Shown: positions 47,356 to 61,577 of the stretch, in pieces
Position numbering within the stretch: position 1 is the stretch's first letter
Layout: the number at the start of each line of letters is the position of its first letter
DNA from: Diadema setosum
Lineage: Eukaryota; Echinodermata; Echinoidea; Diadematoida; Diadematidae
Direction of reading: 5' to 3'
NCBI RefSeq assembly: GCF_964275005.1
Contig: NC_092698.1
Span: 33,932,162 to 33,996,161 of the forward strand
DNA: 64,000 nucleotides
Translations under genes and position numbers: made by a program
The notes under the pieces: model-generated
What the model was told of the DNA's origin: nothing
The model's database searches: none
Seen by the model: the letters and a program-made list of their open reading frames with translations, nothing else

Positions 47356-49577
47356 TGATTAAGCTTATGTTAGTATAGAGCTCTGCAATAACATCTATGT
47401 TAACTTGTACATCTCCATCCAATCATGCAACTTTTTTTTAAACTAAACAATATTTTAAGACCTCTGCAGTAATTTCTGTATGTAAACTTCTGAGAGGGAA
47501 AGGACAAGATGCGCTCACAAGAAATTTCACCGACAGTGTAAATTTGTTGGTTCACAGCTCTGCTGGGTATATAGGCAAGGTTTATTTTTATTCCCAACAG
47601 AAGAGGGCAGATCAAGACCTGTTATAGTGTCAAAGACAAATGAAAATTATACATTGTTGTATAATGGTTTTAAATACACCACCATTATAAGAAAGATATT
47701 TTCTACTTAACCTAGTATACCATTTTGCATTACACAGTATGTACTAATTTAATCATGTAAAGCACATATAGATTCCAGGAATAGTATGCGCTATATAAGC
47801 AGCTATCATTATTATTAGTAGTAGTAGCAGCATGGCTTGTTTCTTACTTTCATAGTATTACTATATACAGGTTTCTTTTCTTCATCTTTATATTACATTC
47901 TAAAAGTACAGTGTGCAGAGACACGCAGAGGAAAAGTTAGAAAGAGAAGAAGAAGAAGAAGAAGAAGAAGAAGAAGAAGAAGGGGGGGATAGAATGTACA
48001 TTAGCATCCTACTAACAAGTCAGCTCCCACGTACTATAGATAAACGATTAGACTACTATCCAGAACCTTGTTGCTTATTGTGTATCATAGTAGCTCAATT
48101 CCTTGGTCACTCACTATCCTATACCGATGCAAGGAAACAGAGGGAGAGAGATGGGAGATAGGAAGAGGAAGACAGAGAGAGAGAGAGGGAGAGAGAGAGA
48201 GAGAGAGAGAGAGGAAGAGCAGCAAATCAAGGGCTATTAAAGTCTGAATACATTAAGACTACTACTTTAAACTGCTGCTGCTGCTGAAGCCGGATAGTAC
48301 AAGCAGAGGAGTGCCTTATCTGAGGATCTGTTCCCCCTTTCCCTCTTTCTGGAGTGGGGGACACAGTGATTTCCTGCAATATCGACTCCAGACGCAGGTC
48401 GGCAACACGGGAGATATTGTGTGTTATACTATAGAATCAACGAATGGTGAGTAGAAGGATATATTATTCTCTACTCTCTATTAACTATCATCCTGCTCCG
48501 AAATCCCTTCAAGTTAGTGATTTGGATAGTTGCTAAAATTGCTCAGACACAACATCTCAGCATTACTGCTCTCAATGAAGTTGTAAAGGCAAATTGCAGA
48601 GGGGCATTCTTGCCCTCTTGACCACACAACTTACTGAAGTGGTAGAGAAGTTAAGACGAGAGACAAAAGCAGACAAAAGAGGGGGAACAAGGGTGGGGGT
48701 AGAGAGAAGGAAAGAAAAGGAGAGACAGTGAGAGAGAAGCAGGAAACCGAGGATGCCTTGTAAATGAGGCAACACATATAATATTAAGTCAAACAGTAAC
48801 TTCCCATGTGTAAATACTCTTAAGTTTGATGTTCCCACCAGTCTACATACACAGCCCAATCTTGTCGATTGTATAATGCATGCACTCAATAAGCCCATAC
48901 TTGACAAATGTTACAGCATGCACCATACCCTCACGCTTTCACCAACTCCATCCAGCCCAAGGAGGTACTAGGCGAGCCTAGTACCTCCTTGTCCAGCCTA
49001 GCACCTCTGCATCTAGCCTTGCAACCTTTTTTTCCCTTTCCTAAACCCATACCAGCATTAGAGCTCTAAGCAGTCACATCTCTGCATCAACTCCATCCAG
49101 TCTTGCACTTTTAGTATTTGCGCTCCACAGAAATGTCTCTTTGTTAGCTTGCTCCAACTTCGAGGTTTGTACCTCTTTTTTATATTAATCGAAATATATA
49201 TCAACACATACATTCATACAAACATATACACACACACACACATACACATATTTGCGTGTATTTCGTGCTAACCTGGGACTTACACACTGAAATGAAATTT
49301 GTGTGTGTGTGTGAACGAGTTTGATAATCAACCGTGGACGTTACAAGGAGGGGTGTATGCTAAATTTTGTGATATCTGAATGTGCTTTGTATGCAAAGAT
49401 ATTGCAATTTGAAACCATTTGTGCATGTCCAAGAATTGGGGAGTGTCCCCGGTTGTGGTGCGCATCTGTAATGTGAATGTAGGATGTCAAGTTTACATTC
49501 CCTCTGAAGGGGAAATGTATGCCCACACACATATACACACACACATTATATTTACATATAAAAAAGTTGCATGGAAA

Positions 49578-49625
<48 letters not shown>

Positions 49626-49639
49626 GATTAAAGATTATA
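47356..49639. other. Interior of giant element, left part
   Basis: No recognised coding exon. Simple repeats: (GAA)n at about 47948-47981, (GA)n at about 48172-48212, TA tract at about 49579-49622. At 48240-48428 a more balanced stretch ends ACGAATG|GTGAGT, which looks like a leader exon with its start codon on the splice donor (see findings). The rest is AT-rich and unassigned. Confidence 0.4.
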
Positions 49640-50833
49640 CAGTGTCCCAGAAGAAACAAAACCAGGTTTCGATGCAACTTTTTATTACTGAAATCATACA
49701 TTTTCTTTATGAGATATATATCAATGGAAAGATAAACTTTTTCTTCTTTCATTTGATGTACAACTTAATGTTCATTGTTTATGCATGACTGAGTTAGAAC
49801 GATGAGAAGTGGTGCTACCAAATTATCATTTGCACATGCAAATGGTGACTTAAAGTTAATTTTTCAGACTTTTAACGTTACGTTTGCAAAAAACAAGGTT
49901 CATAACCCAAATATTCATATTTTCTTCTTTCATATGAGACCTTACACATCAAATATGAATGATGCATGCTTGAGAAAAATTTGTATGCAAGCATGCTTCA
50001 TTTCTACCAATTCTACAGATAGTCGAAGAAAAGCATTCAGCTCTCCCGACTTAGCATTAGACAATGGGCTCATCTGTACCATTGAATTCACACAAAACAA
50101 CTGTAGTGAGCACTACAGTGAATGTTGGTGGGGGGGGGGGGTATTTACAGAGAATGCTGTATGAGACGGACAGGCCTTTGTTGTCATTTATTAAGAATAA
50201 GCTATGAGACATAACCAAAATCATTGAAGACTAATATCGTGAGTATACTCGGGCTGCACGCAGTCCATTGGCTATCGGAAATCAACTTTACAACAATGAT
50301 ACACATTTTGATGATTTTGTATCCCAAATCTATGTCACTGTTTTCATTCCTTTCTATATTTCCCTCACGTGTGGTTAGTCCTTCATTCTTGACAGGGTTT
50401 AGACGTTTAGTCGGGCAGGCATCGGGAATGTTAACTGCTCCTTTATCTATTATCTATCTATCTGGGTAAAATGTACAGATATTTTCAAATTGAGTTTTAT
50501 CGAGCAGGTGTTGATAATTTTTTTACGCATGGGATATCATATGAAAGGAAAAAGAATGGATATTAAAGCTATTATTTTACTTTTTTGCAAAAGATTGCTT
50601 AAAAAGTCTGAAGAAATCATTCAAAGTCGCCATTTGCTCATGCAAATGAAAATTTTATAGTATCAATGTCTACTGTTCTTAGTCATGCATGAATTATGAA
50701 CGTGTTGTGTATCAAATGAAAGAAGAGAAGTGTAGCTTTCAACCCATGTACATCTCATAGAGCAAATAATATATGATTAAAATCAGCAGAGAATTGCAAT
50801 GAAACTCGGTTTCGTTTTTTCTTGGACACGCTG
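49640..50833. mobile_element. Nonautonomous TA-flanked element with long worn inverted repeats
   Basis: The left end CAGTGTCCCAGAAGAAAC and right end (inverse) CAGCGTGTCCAAGAAAAAAC are flanked by TA on both sides. The inverted similarity continues for about 270 bp with substantial divergence (for example 'tcttctttcatttgat' on one arm and its inverse on the other; 'tttgcacatgcaaatgg' against 'ccatttgctcatgcaaa'). End sequence and TA site are typical of mariner-type elements. No transposase is seen. It lies inside the giant element. Confidence 0.65.
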
Positions 50834-50839
50834 TACATA

Positions 50840-50879
<40 letters not shown>

Positions 50880-51776
50880 TAATACATAAAATGGCTCATT
50901 TCAATTTGTAACCTTTGAGGAAAACATGGTATTAGATTGTACTCTAATTTCATATACATACATAGTGACCCAGAAAAGCGGTCTAAAACCGGTGTAGTTG
51001 TCAAGGACTGTTTTTGCAATGAATTGTGTCAGTCGATGAGTTAACATCTTCTGAGGAAAATGATACCGAGTGCAAATTGGGTTGAGTAGCTTTCGCACAC
51101 ACACATACCTACCAACATCAAAATCTAGACAATCTGAAAAAAGTTGTATACATGTACATGTATATTGAAAACATTTTCAACAATATGAACATTCATTGAT
51201 TTACATACTTTCTAATGCAAGATACATCTGCATGTGCAACTTAAAAGAAGGCTCCTTCGTTCCATTCCAAATCTGTTCTGATTAACACATTAATATCAAC
51301 CTTTACAAAATATCAACACAGAAGAGGGAAAATACAATTTTTGTCGTAGGTTCAGATGAGTTCTTTCATATGTAAAAAAAAAAAATGCAGAAAAAGATCA
51401 ATAAGATAGCTGGCCTGATAAATTGCCACAGATCTAATGAAATAATTTGTAATATCTTTTTTCATTCCATCTCTGAATAGTGACTTGCATTTGTAATACA
51501 TGTATGTCCCAAGATCCATAGATATGGAATATTAAAACAATTACACAGTTTGCCAGCATGGAAGTGAAAGCATGTATATCTTTTTGCAAGTTACAATCTG
51601 TATGATGCACATCTGTTTCATTTACATATGTATACCTATGTTTATTTTCCGTAACTTTGGCAGGTATATGCAAAGTGATCAAACACACACATTAAAATAA
51701 AGAATGCATGCCCAAAATGCATACACCCAATTCTACCAATCAGAGGTGGATTTCAAGTAGGATGATTCATTCTGTC

Positions 51777-51819
<43 letters not shown>

Positions 51820-53225
51820 AACAGTAGGCTAGCCAGTGCATTATGAATTAGGTCTTGGTCATAATGGACTTGAGCATAATGAAAGAAACAAATATCGAAG
51901 TCATCCATATTGCTTTATGAACTGATACTGACCCCCTCAAATCTAAAAAGGAAATTAAATATATGTATGCATGTACATGCCAAAATTAGGATTTAGCGGT
52001 ACTTCCTGATGATGGAAAAAAAAAAATTACGTAAGCCAAGATCAATAAGATATGTAATGACATCTGGGCATTGTTCCATCAAACCCATATATTAAAGAAA
52101 AACAAATAGATATCAGTTTCATTTACTTTATTTCAGTTTTGAATCTCACTTTTATGATTGGTTGGATTTAATCAAATAGGTTTAATAAGTGGCACTAATT
52201 ACCAACTGCCATGAACATCATCATTTTCTTTAAAGGCCGCCTGCAAACATGAAGATAAGTAAAGAAACTATGCATGAATGAATATCACCTGTTAAATGTA
52301 ATGTGTGGGAAATCTTATGCTCACACCATCAGATTATTCGTTGCAAAACGGATTAATCAGCAGTCAAGAGTGTGTGTTACACTACTCACACTAATAATGA
52401 TTTTGAAAAAAAAAAATAATTACTGTATTAGAACAACATTGCATTTCACCTAAATAGATTCACATATTTGAACCAATGGTTAAACAAACGAGATTATAAG
52501 GAAAAAAACGGGGGTTCAATCTTGTCAGTATTAAAACTGAGAATTCTTTGCAATTTGTACAATTATACAGGTGTTGAAAATGTTAACTCATTCATTTACA
52601 TAACCTGCATAAATGATACACTTGTACTTTAGAAATTCTCCAAAGTTTCAATTTTGTTAGCATTCTCTGAAATTGAATCAAATGTTCTGTGATTTCCAGA
52701 TTTCCCAGATATGATGTACCTTTGTGGTTGTTCAATAAAACAAGTGTACAATGATCAGCCAACATCTTGAAACTATTAACATTTTGATCAACAACAAAAC
52801 TTAATTGATATTTCTGTTTTTCTTGCTGTTATACCTTGAGGTGCATTACTAACATTTGACTAGATTGGTGTGTAAGAGTTCAGATACAATAAGTTAGTTC
52901 ATTCCTTTAAGAAGTCAGGATGCTGAGATTTGGATAAAGAATCCATTCCAAGTTCCAAATCTGCACCATTTCTTTGAAGTAAGAATGGGCAATTTGTCTA
53001 ACACATTAGCAAAGCACCAGTATATAGTATAAAGGTCCATTTGAACTTTGTTGACACGAGTTCACTTACAGCAAACCCATTGGCGTCAACCGGAATTTTC
53101 AAGGGGAGGGGGTTCATTCATAAGGAAAACTGACCTTTCCCTGCAGCCAGCACCGAGAAACGCAAAAAAAGGGGGTGCTTACCAGCCACCAGCGGAAGCT
53201 GACAAGCAAAAAATAAGAAATAGAT
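50834..53225. other. Interior of giant element, central part
   Basis: No gene seen. It contains (CA)n at about 50841-50873 and an uninterrupted run of about 38 A at 51780-51817. Otherwise AT-rich sequence without recognisable features. Confidence 0.4.
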
Positions 53226-54226
53226 AAAACTAGAAATGTCGCTATGGCGACTGGTATGCCTCCGCCATAATGCATGATTCTCCTAATAGGTCGAGATAGT
53301 ACATGTGGACAATGTGTGATTACATTTTCACAAAATTGGCAAAATATTAAACTGACAAGTTTGTCACAAATGTGTTGAATGTTCACCTTCCTTGACCTAG
53401 GTTTAATTGGATGAATAGGAGAGCATGTATTTGGAATTTAAGGACTTTAACTTGACTTTAGCCCATTCATACGTTCATGCATTGAGTAATTTTCAAGGTA
53501 TGGAGAAAATGTGAAATTTCTGTATTGAATAGTAAATTGTTACCATTTTCATCTGGCCTTTGACCGTAAAATTCTAAGTTTTAAGATAACTCGAGCCACT
53601 TCCGAGATATGGAGGAAATAGTTAGTTCAGCACTTTGACTTGATCTTTGACCTTTTGACCTTTGAGGCAAAAAAAAAAAAAGGGAAAAAAAAAACTTTCC
53701 AGAGAGTCTCTATTAGGTTATACATGCATACACCAAGTGTAAAAAAAAAAAAATAATCCTGCTGGCATGGCATAACCATGATAGAAATAGTAAAATTTTG
53801 AAGTGTTGCCCTTGATCTTTGACCCCTGACCAGTGAGTACATGTATGTTCCATGAAGATACCTCAAACAATTTCCAGGGCACGGAGAAAAAAGTGGAGTT
53901 TTAATATCTCTACTTGACCTTTTGACCTTTGACCTCATGACCCCAAACTTTCACCAGAGACTCTTAATAGGGTAATACATGTATACACTAACTTTCAAGA
54001 TAATATCATCATGCATTGTTGACCTTGAGCATTTGCACCCAAAAATTGGTAGGCACAACTTCACCCCCTAATACACATACATGCCAAGTTTCATAAGGGT
54101 ACCTCAAAAGGTTTCTTAGTTACGCTGTCCACAAAATTCAAAACGGTCGGACGGAAGGACAGACGGACGGACGGACAACCTGAAAACATAATGCCTCCGG
54201 CACAACTTTGTAGCGGAGGCATAAAA
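53226..54226. mobile_element. TTTGACC-rich interspersed repeat, copy 2
   Basis: Same beginning (aaactagaaatgtcgct, ggtatgcctccgccataatg) and same end (tagcggaggcataaa) as the copy at 32798-34086, in the same orientation. It is about 290 bp shorter because it has a single copy of the internal 152-bp repeat and other gaps. A (GGAC)n tract again precedes the right end. It lies inside the giant element, so it inserted there after or with its formation. Confidence 0.65.
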
Positions 54227-56164
54227 AGTTTACGGGGAGCATGAAAGACAACGGACAACAAATGGCAATAGCTTACTGTCTTGAGCCTTTGGATCATGTG
54301 AGTTAAAAGTACCTCAATGGCAAGAATTGATAATGTAGAATAAAATTCCTTCCCATTCCTTGTGGCACATTGGACAAGCCTATTTCGTTTTCTTGGTCAC
54401 ACTGCCGCAAATTGCAGTGAAAGCCAAAAAGTCAAGATTGTAATTGCCTCCCCCCGCCCTAAAAAAAAAAAAAAAAAACATGTTTTGCAAGTCCGAAATG
54501 GCCATATGACATTACTAGGCAATGACCTGAAATAGATCAACACTCTTTGCACTGTTCCCCTCAATGGCACTGTGCATGGCATACTGGACAGATGTAGTCT
54601 TCGTCGGCAGATGGCTGTTTGCGAAGATCTACACATGTTATATGTTATATGTAGCCACCTTACTTAAAGAAGAAAACTTTGAAAATGACTTTTATTTGTA
54701 AACTCTTTATAAAAGAAAAAAAGAGCGGGAAGCATTCAACGCTGTTATTTTCTCAGCCTTTCATCCCTTCTTGTCCTGTCAGTCATATCTGATCCATATC
54801 GTCAAGAGTTTGAATGCAGCTGAAAGAAGATAGTACGGCATCTGATCAGTCTAAAGTTTGTAAAGTATGGCCATTTTTATGAAATAAAGAAAATAAGATC
54901 TTTTCAATGATATTCAACAGTATGCACTCGTTTCATAACACGAAATATTTTCAAAGATATTGTCAATGTTGCCACATTTGTATAAATATAATTATATATA
55001 ATTTATATGTTGTATATAGATCTATATTGTAATTTTTATGAGCTTTTGTCTGAGATATCTCGATAAAAATTGACATGTCTGTTTTCACATTATGATACAA
55101 ACTCCTAATTTTGTTAACATATCTCGACAGACCATTCGTGTGACTGTGATAATAAACAAAATGTACAGTCTGGTCATATTGATATCACATGCACACGAAA
55201 AAATGGACGAGAACAATCGAACAATAGCTATTTTATTTCTGTCTTTCCTTCTCAGACAAGCAATACCCTTATTGCTATACGATGATAGACGAAGTGAATG
55301 TCAGATGCTAATCCCTTGGTGAAAAACTAATGGGTAAATAAAAGAGAAAACAGACTTTAAGAAATGATTATGTTTGTGACTTCTCATTACACTGCATGTG
55401 TTTTAAGGACGTTCCTCAGTTGAGTTTGTAAAGTGTAACCGGCATGAGTAATGATTGAACAGACATAATATGAGCTATTCAGCAAAAACTCCTTTCATCT
55501 TCGTATCATAAGGTGCTTTTCTGCATCACGCAAACACAATCAATGTCGTCGCATATTATCTGGTAGTTCCATGCATACTCTTCTGACGCAATCACTCATG
55601 CTGTACATATTTTGTATTCTTGCTTTTCTTCGTTCTTTTCTTTCTTTGTATTTTTTTTCCCCATTTCTATGGGTTAATAAACCAGGGCTTGACAGTAACG
55701 GTGGCACGGGGCTATATACCAAAAACGCACGTCCGGCCAACAAAAAATGTTTTGTGGTCCGAGCCGACCGTAATGGTCATGGCGGCACAGCACTAAATCG
55801 GAATCGGGAAGCTTGATGGAAGTGGAGCTGAGCTGCTTCCATTATCAATAGCCCCTAGTCGAGGACTACTAGTTTACTATAGACTAGGTGTTAAAAACAG
55901 CAGCAACAACAACAACAAAGGATGATATTTATGACGAACATTTTACCTGTATGTCTATATACCTACAACTAAAACAATCTGAGTATCTCTGTTAACATCT
56001 AAATTAGATATAAACTTGTCATTACTAATACGAAATATTATCTTTTTAATTTTTGGTTACGAAATACCATGTCACGAAAGTAACATCAAAGAAGCATTTA
56101 TCACTTGCACCATTCAGATATTAATATTTTACTACCAAATCTGGTGTAACAAACGACACGGAGA
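54227..56164. other. Interior of giant element, right part
   Basis: AT-rich sequence with no recognised exon or RNA gene. A run of 16-18 A occurs near 54461-54478. Confidence 0.4.
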
Positions 56165-59100
56165 AACAATGAATTTTACGGGAGGGCCTATGGCGGTACA
56201 GCTCCAGGTGCCTTGTTTGTCACTCTACCAAAAAAATAGTTAAGGCTAAAAATTCAAGTTCATTGGTAAATTGACCAATATGACCAGAGGCGGATCCAGG
56301 AATTTCGTAAAGAGGGGGCGTGTTTACAAAAATGAAGGGGGGCGCACGCACCCCTCCCCCATATTTTCTTTTTATTTCTTTTGTTTCAACAAAAAATAAA
56401 GGGGGGGGGGGCGTGCGCCGTTTGTGGTCCTCCCTGGATCCGCCCCTGATGACCAAACCACACTCTACTGTCGCCTCACCGCACTCTATACTGTCGCCTC
56501 GTTTTATGTGTATAACGCATTGGCATTGTATAGAAGAGCACGTAATACTATAAGATGTTGTCATTTTTAACGGTCGAATCACATCAAAAGACATGAGTTT
56601 CGGCTCCAGGGGCTTTGTTTGTCATTCTACTAAAAATAATTAATGCTAAAAATTGAATTTCATTGGTAAATTCACCAATATGACCAAACCGCACTCTACT
56701 GTCGCCTCACCACACTCTACTGTCGCCTCGTTTTATGTGTATAACGCATAGGCATTAGAAGAGCACGTAATACTAAGATGTTGTCATTTTTAGCGGTCGA
56801 ATCACATCAAAAGACATGAGTTTCGGCTCCAGGGTTTTTGTTTGTCACTCTACTAAAAATAATTAATGCTAAAAATTCAAGTTCATCGGTAAATTCACCA
56901 ATATGACCGAACCGCACTCTACTGTCGCCTCACCACACTCTACTGTCGCCTCGTTTTATGTGTATAACGCATAGGCATTGGAAGAGCACTTAATACTAAG
57001 ATGTTGTCATTTTTAACGGTCGAATCACATCAAAAGACATGATTTTCGGCTCCAGGTGCCTTGTTTGTCACTCTACTAAATATGATTAATGCTAAAAATT
57101 CAAGTTCATCGGTAAATTGACCAATATGACCAAACCGCACTCTACTGTCGCCTCACCACACTCTACTGTCGCCTCGTTTTATGTGTATAACGCATAGGCA
57201 TTAGGAGAGCACTTAATACTAAGATGTTGTCATTTTTAACGGTCGAAACACATCAAAAGACATGATTTTCGGCTCCAGGTGCCTTGTTTGTCACTCTACT
57301 AAATATGATTAATGCTAAAAATTCAAGTTCATCGGTAAATTCACCAATATGACCAAACCGCACTCTACTGTCGCCTCACCACACTCTACTGTCGCCTCGT
57401 TTTATGTGCATAACGCATAGGCATTAGGAGAGCACTTAATACTAAGATGTTGTCATTTTTAACGGTCGAAACACATCAAAAGACATGATTTTCGGCTCCA
57501 GGTGCCTTGTTTGTCACTCTACTAAAAATAATGAATGTTAAAAATTCAATTTCATCGGTAAATTCACCAATATGACCAAACCGCACTCTACTGTCGCCTC
57601 ACCACACTCTACTGTCTCCTCGTTTTATGTGTATAACGCATAGGCATTAGATGAGCACTTAATACTAAGATGTTGTCATTTTTAACGGTCGAATCACATC
57701 AAAAGACATGAGTTTCGGCTCCAGGGGCTTTGTTTGTCACTATACTAGAAATAATTAATGTTAAAAATTGAATTTCATTGGTAAATTCACCAATATGACC
57801 AAACCGCACTCTACTGTCGCCTCACCACACTCTACTGTCGCCTCGTTTTGTGTGTATAACGCATAGGCATTAGGAGAGCACTTAATACTAAGATGTTGTC
57901 ATTTTTAACGGTGGAAACACATCAAAAGACATGATTTTCGGCTCCAGGTGCCTTGTTTGTCACTCTACTAAATATGATTAATGCTAAAAATTCAAGTTCA
58001 TCGGTAAATTGACCAATATGACCAAACCGCACTCTACTGTCGCCTCACCACACTCTACTGTCGCCTCGTTTTATGTGTATAACGCATAGGCATTAGGAGA
58101 GCACTTAATACTAAGATGTTGTCATTTTTAGCGGTCGAATCACATCAAAAGACATGAGTTTCGGCTCCAGGTGCCTTGTTTGTCACTCTACTAAAAATAA
58201 TGAATGCTAAAAATTCAAGTTCATCGGTAAATTCACCAATATGACCGAACCGCACTCTACTGTCGCCTCACCACACTCTACTGTCGCCTCGTTTTATGTG
58301 TATAACGCATAGGCATTGGAAGAGCACTTAATACTAAGATGTTGTCATTTTTAACGGTCGAATCACATCAAAAGACATGAGTTTCGGCTCCAGGGGCTTT
58401 GTTTGTCACTATACTAGAAATAATTAATGTTAAAAATTGAATTTCATTGGTAAATTCACCAATATGACCAAACCGCACTCTACTGTCGCCTCACCACACT
58501 CTACTGTCGCCTCGTTTTGTGTGTATAACGCATAGGCATTAGGAGAGCACTTAATACTAAGATGTTGTCATTTTTAACGGTGGAAACACATCAAAAGACA
58601 TGATTTTCGGCTCCAGGTGCCTTGTTTGTCACTCTACTAAATATGATTAATGCTAAAAATTCAAGTTCATCGGTAAATTGACCAATATGACCAAACCGCA
58701 CTCTACTGTCGCCTCACCACACTCTACTGTCGCCTCGTTTTATGTGTATAACGCATAGGCATTAGGAGAGCACTTAATACTAAGATGTTGTCATTTTTAA
58801 CGGTCGAAACACATCAAAAGACATGATTTTCGGCTCCAGGTGCCTTGTTTGTCACTCTACTAAATATGATTAATGCTAAAAATTCAAGTTCATCGGTAAA
58901 TTGACCAATATGACCAAACCGCACTCTACTGTCGCCTCACCACACTCTACTGTCGCCTCGTTTTATGTGTATAACGCATAGGCATTAGGAGAGCACTTAA
59001 TACTAAGATGTTGTCATTTTTAACGGTCGAAACACATCAAAAGACATGAGTTTCGGCTCCAGGTGCCTTGTTTGTCACTCTACTAAAAATAATGAATGTT

Positions 59101-61225
59101 AAAAATTCAATTTCATCGGTAAATTCACCAATATGACCAAACCGCACTCTACTGTCGCCTCACCACACTCTACTGTCGCCTCGTTTTATGTGTATAACGC
59201 ATAGGCATTAGAAGAGCACTTAATACGAAGATGTTGTCATTTTTAACGATCGAATCACATCAAAAGACATGAGTTTCGGCTCCAGGGGCTTTGTTTGTCA
59301 CTATACTAGAAATAATTAATGTTAAAAATTGAATTTCATTGGTAAATTCACCAATATGACCAAACCGCACTCTACTGTCGCCTCACCACACTCTACTGTC
59401 GCCTCGTTTTGTGTGTATAACGCATAGGCATTAGGAGAGCACTTAATACTAAGATGTTGTCATTTTTAACGGTGGAAACACATCAAAAGATGTTCGGCTC
59501 CAGGTGCCTTGTTTGTCACTCTACTAAAAATAATGAATGTTAAAAATTCAATTTCATTGGTAAATTGACCAATATGACCAAACCGCACTCTACTGTCGCC
59601 TCACCACACTCTACTGTCGCCTCGTTTTATGTGTATAACGCATAGGCATTAGGAGAGCACTTAATACTAAGATGTTGTCATTTTTAACGGTCGAAACACA
59701 TCAAAAGACATGAGTTTCGGCTCCAGGTGCCTTGTTTGTCACTCTACTAAAAATAATGAATGTTAAAAATTCAATTTCATCGGTAAATTCACCAATATGA
59801 CCAAACCGCACTCTACTGTCGCCTCACCACACTCTACTGTCGCCTCGTTTTATGTGTATAACGCATAGGCATTAGAAGAGCACTTAATACGAAGATGTTG
59901 TCATTTTTAACGATCGAATCACATCAAAAGACATGAGTTTCGGCTCCAGGGGCTTTGTTTGTCACTATACTAGAAATAATTAATGTTAAAAATTGAATTT
60001 CATTGGTAAATTCACCAATATGACCAAACCGCACTCTACTGTCGCCTCACCACACTCTACTGTCGCCTCGTTTTGTGTGTATAACGCATAGGCATTAGGA
60101 GAGCACTTAATACTAAGATGTTGTCATTTTTAACGGTGGAAACACATCAAAAGACATGATTTTCGGCTCCAGGTGCCTTGTTTGTCACTCTACTAAAAAT
60201 AATGAATGTTAAAAATTCAATTTCATCGGTAAATTCACCAATATGACCGAACCGCACTCTACTGTCGCCTCACCACACTCTACTGTCGCCTCGTTTTATG
60301 TGTATAACGCATAGGCATTAGGAGAGCACTTAATACTAAGATGTTGTCATTTTTAACGGTCGAAACACATCAAAAGACATGATTTTCGGCTCCAGGTGCC
60401 TTGTTTTTCACTCTACTAAATATGATTAATGCTAAAAATTCAAGTTCATCGGTAAATTGACCAATATGACCGAACCGCACTCTACTGTCGCCTCAACACA
60501 CTCTACTGTCGCCTCGTTTTATGTGTATAACGCATAGGTATTAGGAGAGCACTTAATACTAAGATGTCATTTTTAACGGTCGAAACACATCAAAAGACAT
60601 GATTTTCGGCTCCCGGTGCCTTGTTTGTCACTCTACTAAATATGATTAATGCTAAAAATTCAAGTTCATCGGTAAATTCACCAATATGACCGAACCGCAC
60701 TCTACTGTCGCCTCACCACACTCTACTGTCGCCTCGTTTTATGTGTATAACGCATAGGCATTAGGAGAGCACTTAATACTAAGATGTTGTCATTTTTAAC
60801 GGTCGAAACACATCAAAAGACATGAGTTTCGGCTCCAGGTGCCTTGTTTGTCTCTCTACTAAAAATAATGAATGTTAAAAATTTAATTTCATCGGTAAAT
60901 TGACCAATGACCAGACCGCACTCTACTGTCGCCTCACCACACTCTACTGTCGCCTCGTTTTATGTGTATAACGCATAGGCATTAGAAGAGCACGTAATAC
61001 CAAGATGTTGTCATTTTTAGCGGTCGAATCACATCAAAAGACATGAGTTTCGGCTCCAGGGTTTTGTTTGTCACTCTACTAAAAATAATTAATGCTAAAA
61101 ATTCAAGTTCATCGGTAAATTCACCAATATGATCAAACCGCACTCTACTGTCGCCTCACCACACTCTACTGTCGCCTCGTTTTACGTAATATTCGCATAG
61201 GCATTAGAAGTGCACTTTTTGTCAT
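56165..61225 (-). repeat. 223-bp satellite array, right arm (inverted)
   Basis: About 21-22 units of the same satellite as at 43170-47355, now in reverse orientation (CGCCTCGTTTTATGTG recurs from 56494 to 61173 at about 223 bp). The outermost unit shares 'tacgtaatattcgcatagg' with the outermost left unit, proving that both arrays derive from one inverted duplication. Variant units (for example 'cactatactagaaataatt' near 57740, 58410, 59310 and 59970) recur at three- or four-unit spacing. The innermost unit is split by a 164-bp insertion. Confidence 0.95.
56285..56448. mobile_element. 164-bp MITE inserted in a satellite unit
   Basis: The ends CAGAGGCGGATCCAGG and CCTGGATCCGCCCCTG are inverted and interrupt a satellite unit at 'aatATGAC | ATGACcaaacc', giving a 5-6 bp target duplication. 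The uninterrupted unit is known from the neighbours, so the boundaries are certain. The interior has G- and C-rich runs. CAG-type ends suggest a hAT-like or related element, but the duplication is shorter than the usual 8 bp. Confidence 0.8.
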
Positions 61226-61530
61226 TTTTAACGGTTGATTGAGATGAACTTCGAATCAATTAGAACTTCCAAGAATGACTGATTTCATTGAGTGTACTTT
61301 TCTGTGTTTTCTGATCTAGCCCATTTTACCCACCCCCCCCCCCCAAAAAAAAAGAATAACAACTAACGTTAGGCCCTAACGTTACTAAAAGTATTTATTT
61401 GAAGAAATCTTGACACCCCTTACCACAATGACGATCAAACTCATCGTCAAACCATGTTTGTACAGAGTCTGTGGGATGTCAACAAGGGTGAGTCGTCGAT
61501 GGACATTCCTCGAGTGAGTGACAGACAGAC

Positions 61531-61573
<43 letters not shown>
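61531..61573. repeat. (CA)n microsatellite in right arm
   Basis: About 21 CA units; the inverted counterpart of the (TG)n tract at 42795-42869. Confidence 0.9.
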
Positions 61574-61577
<4 letters not shown>

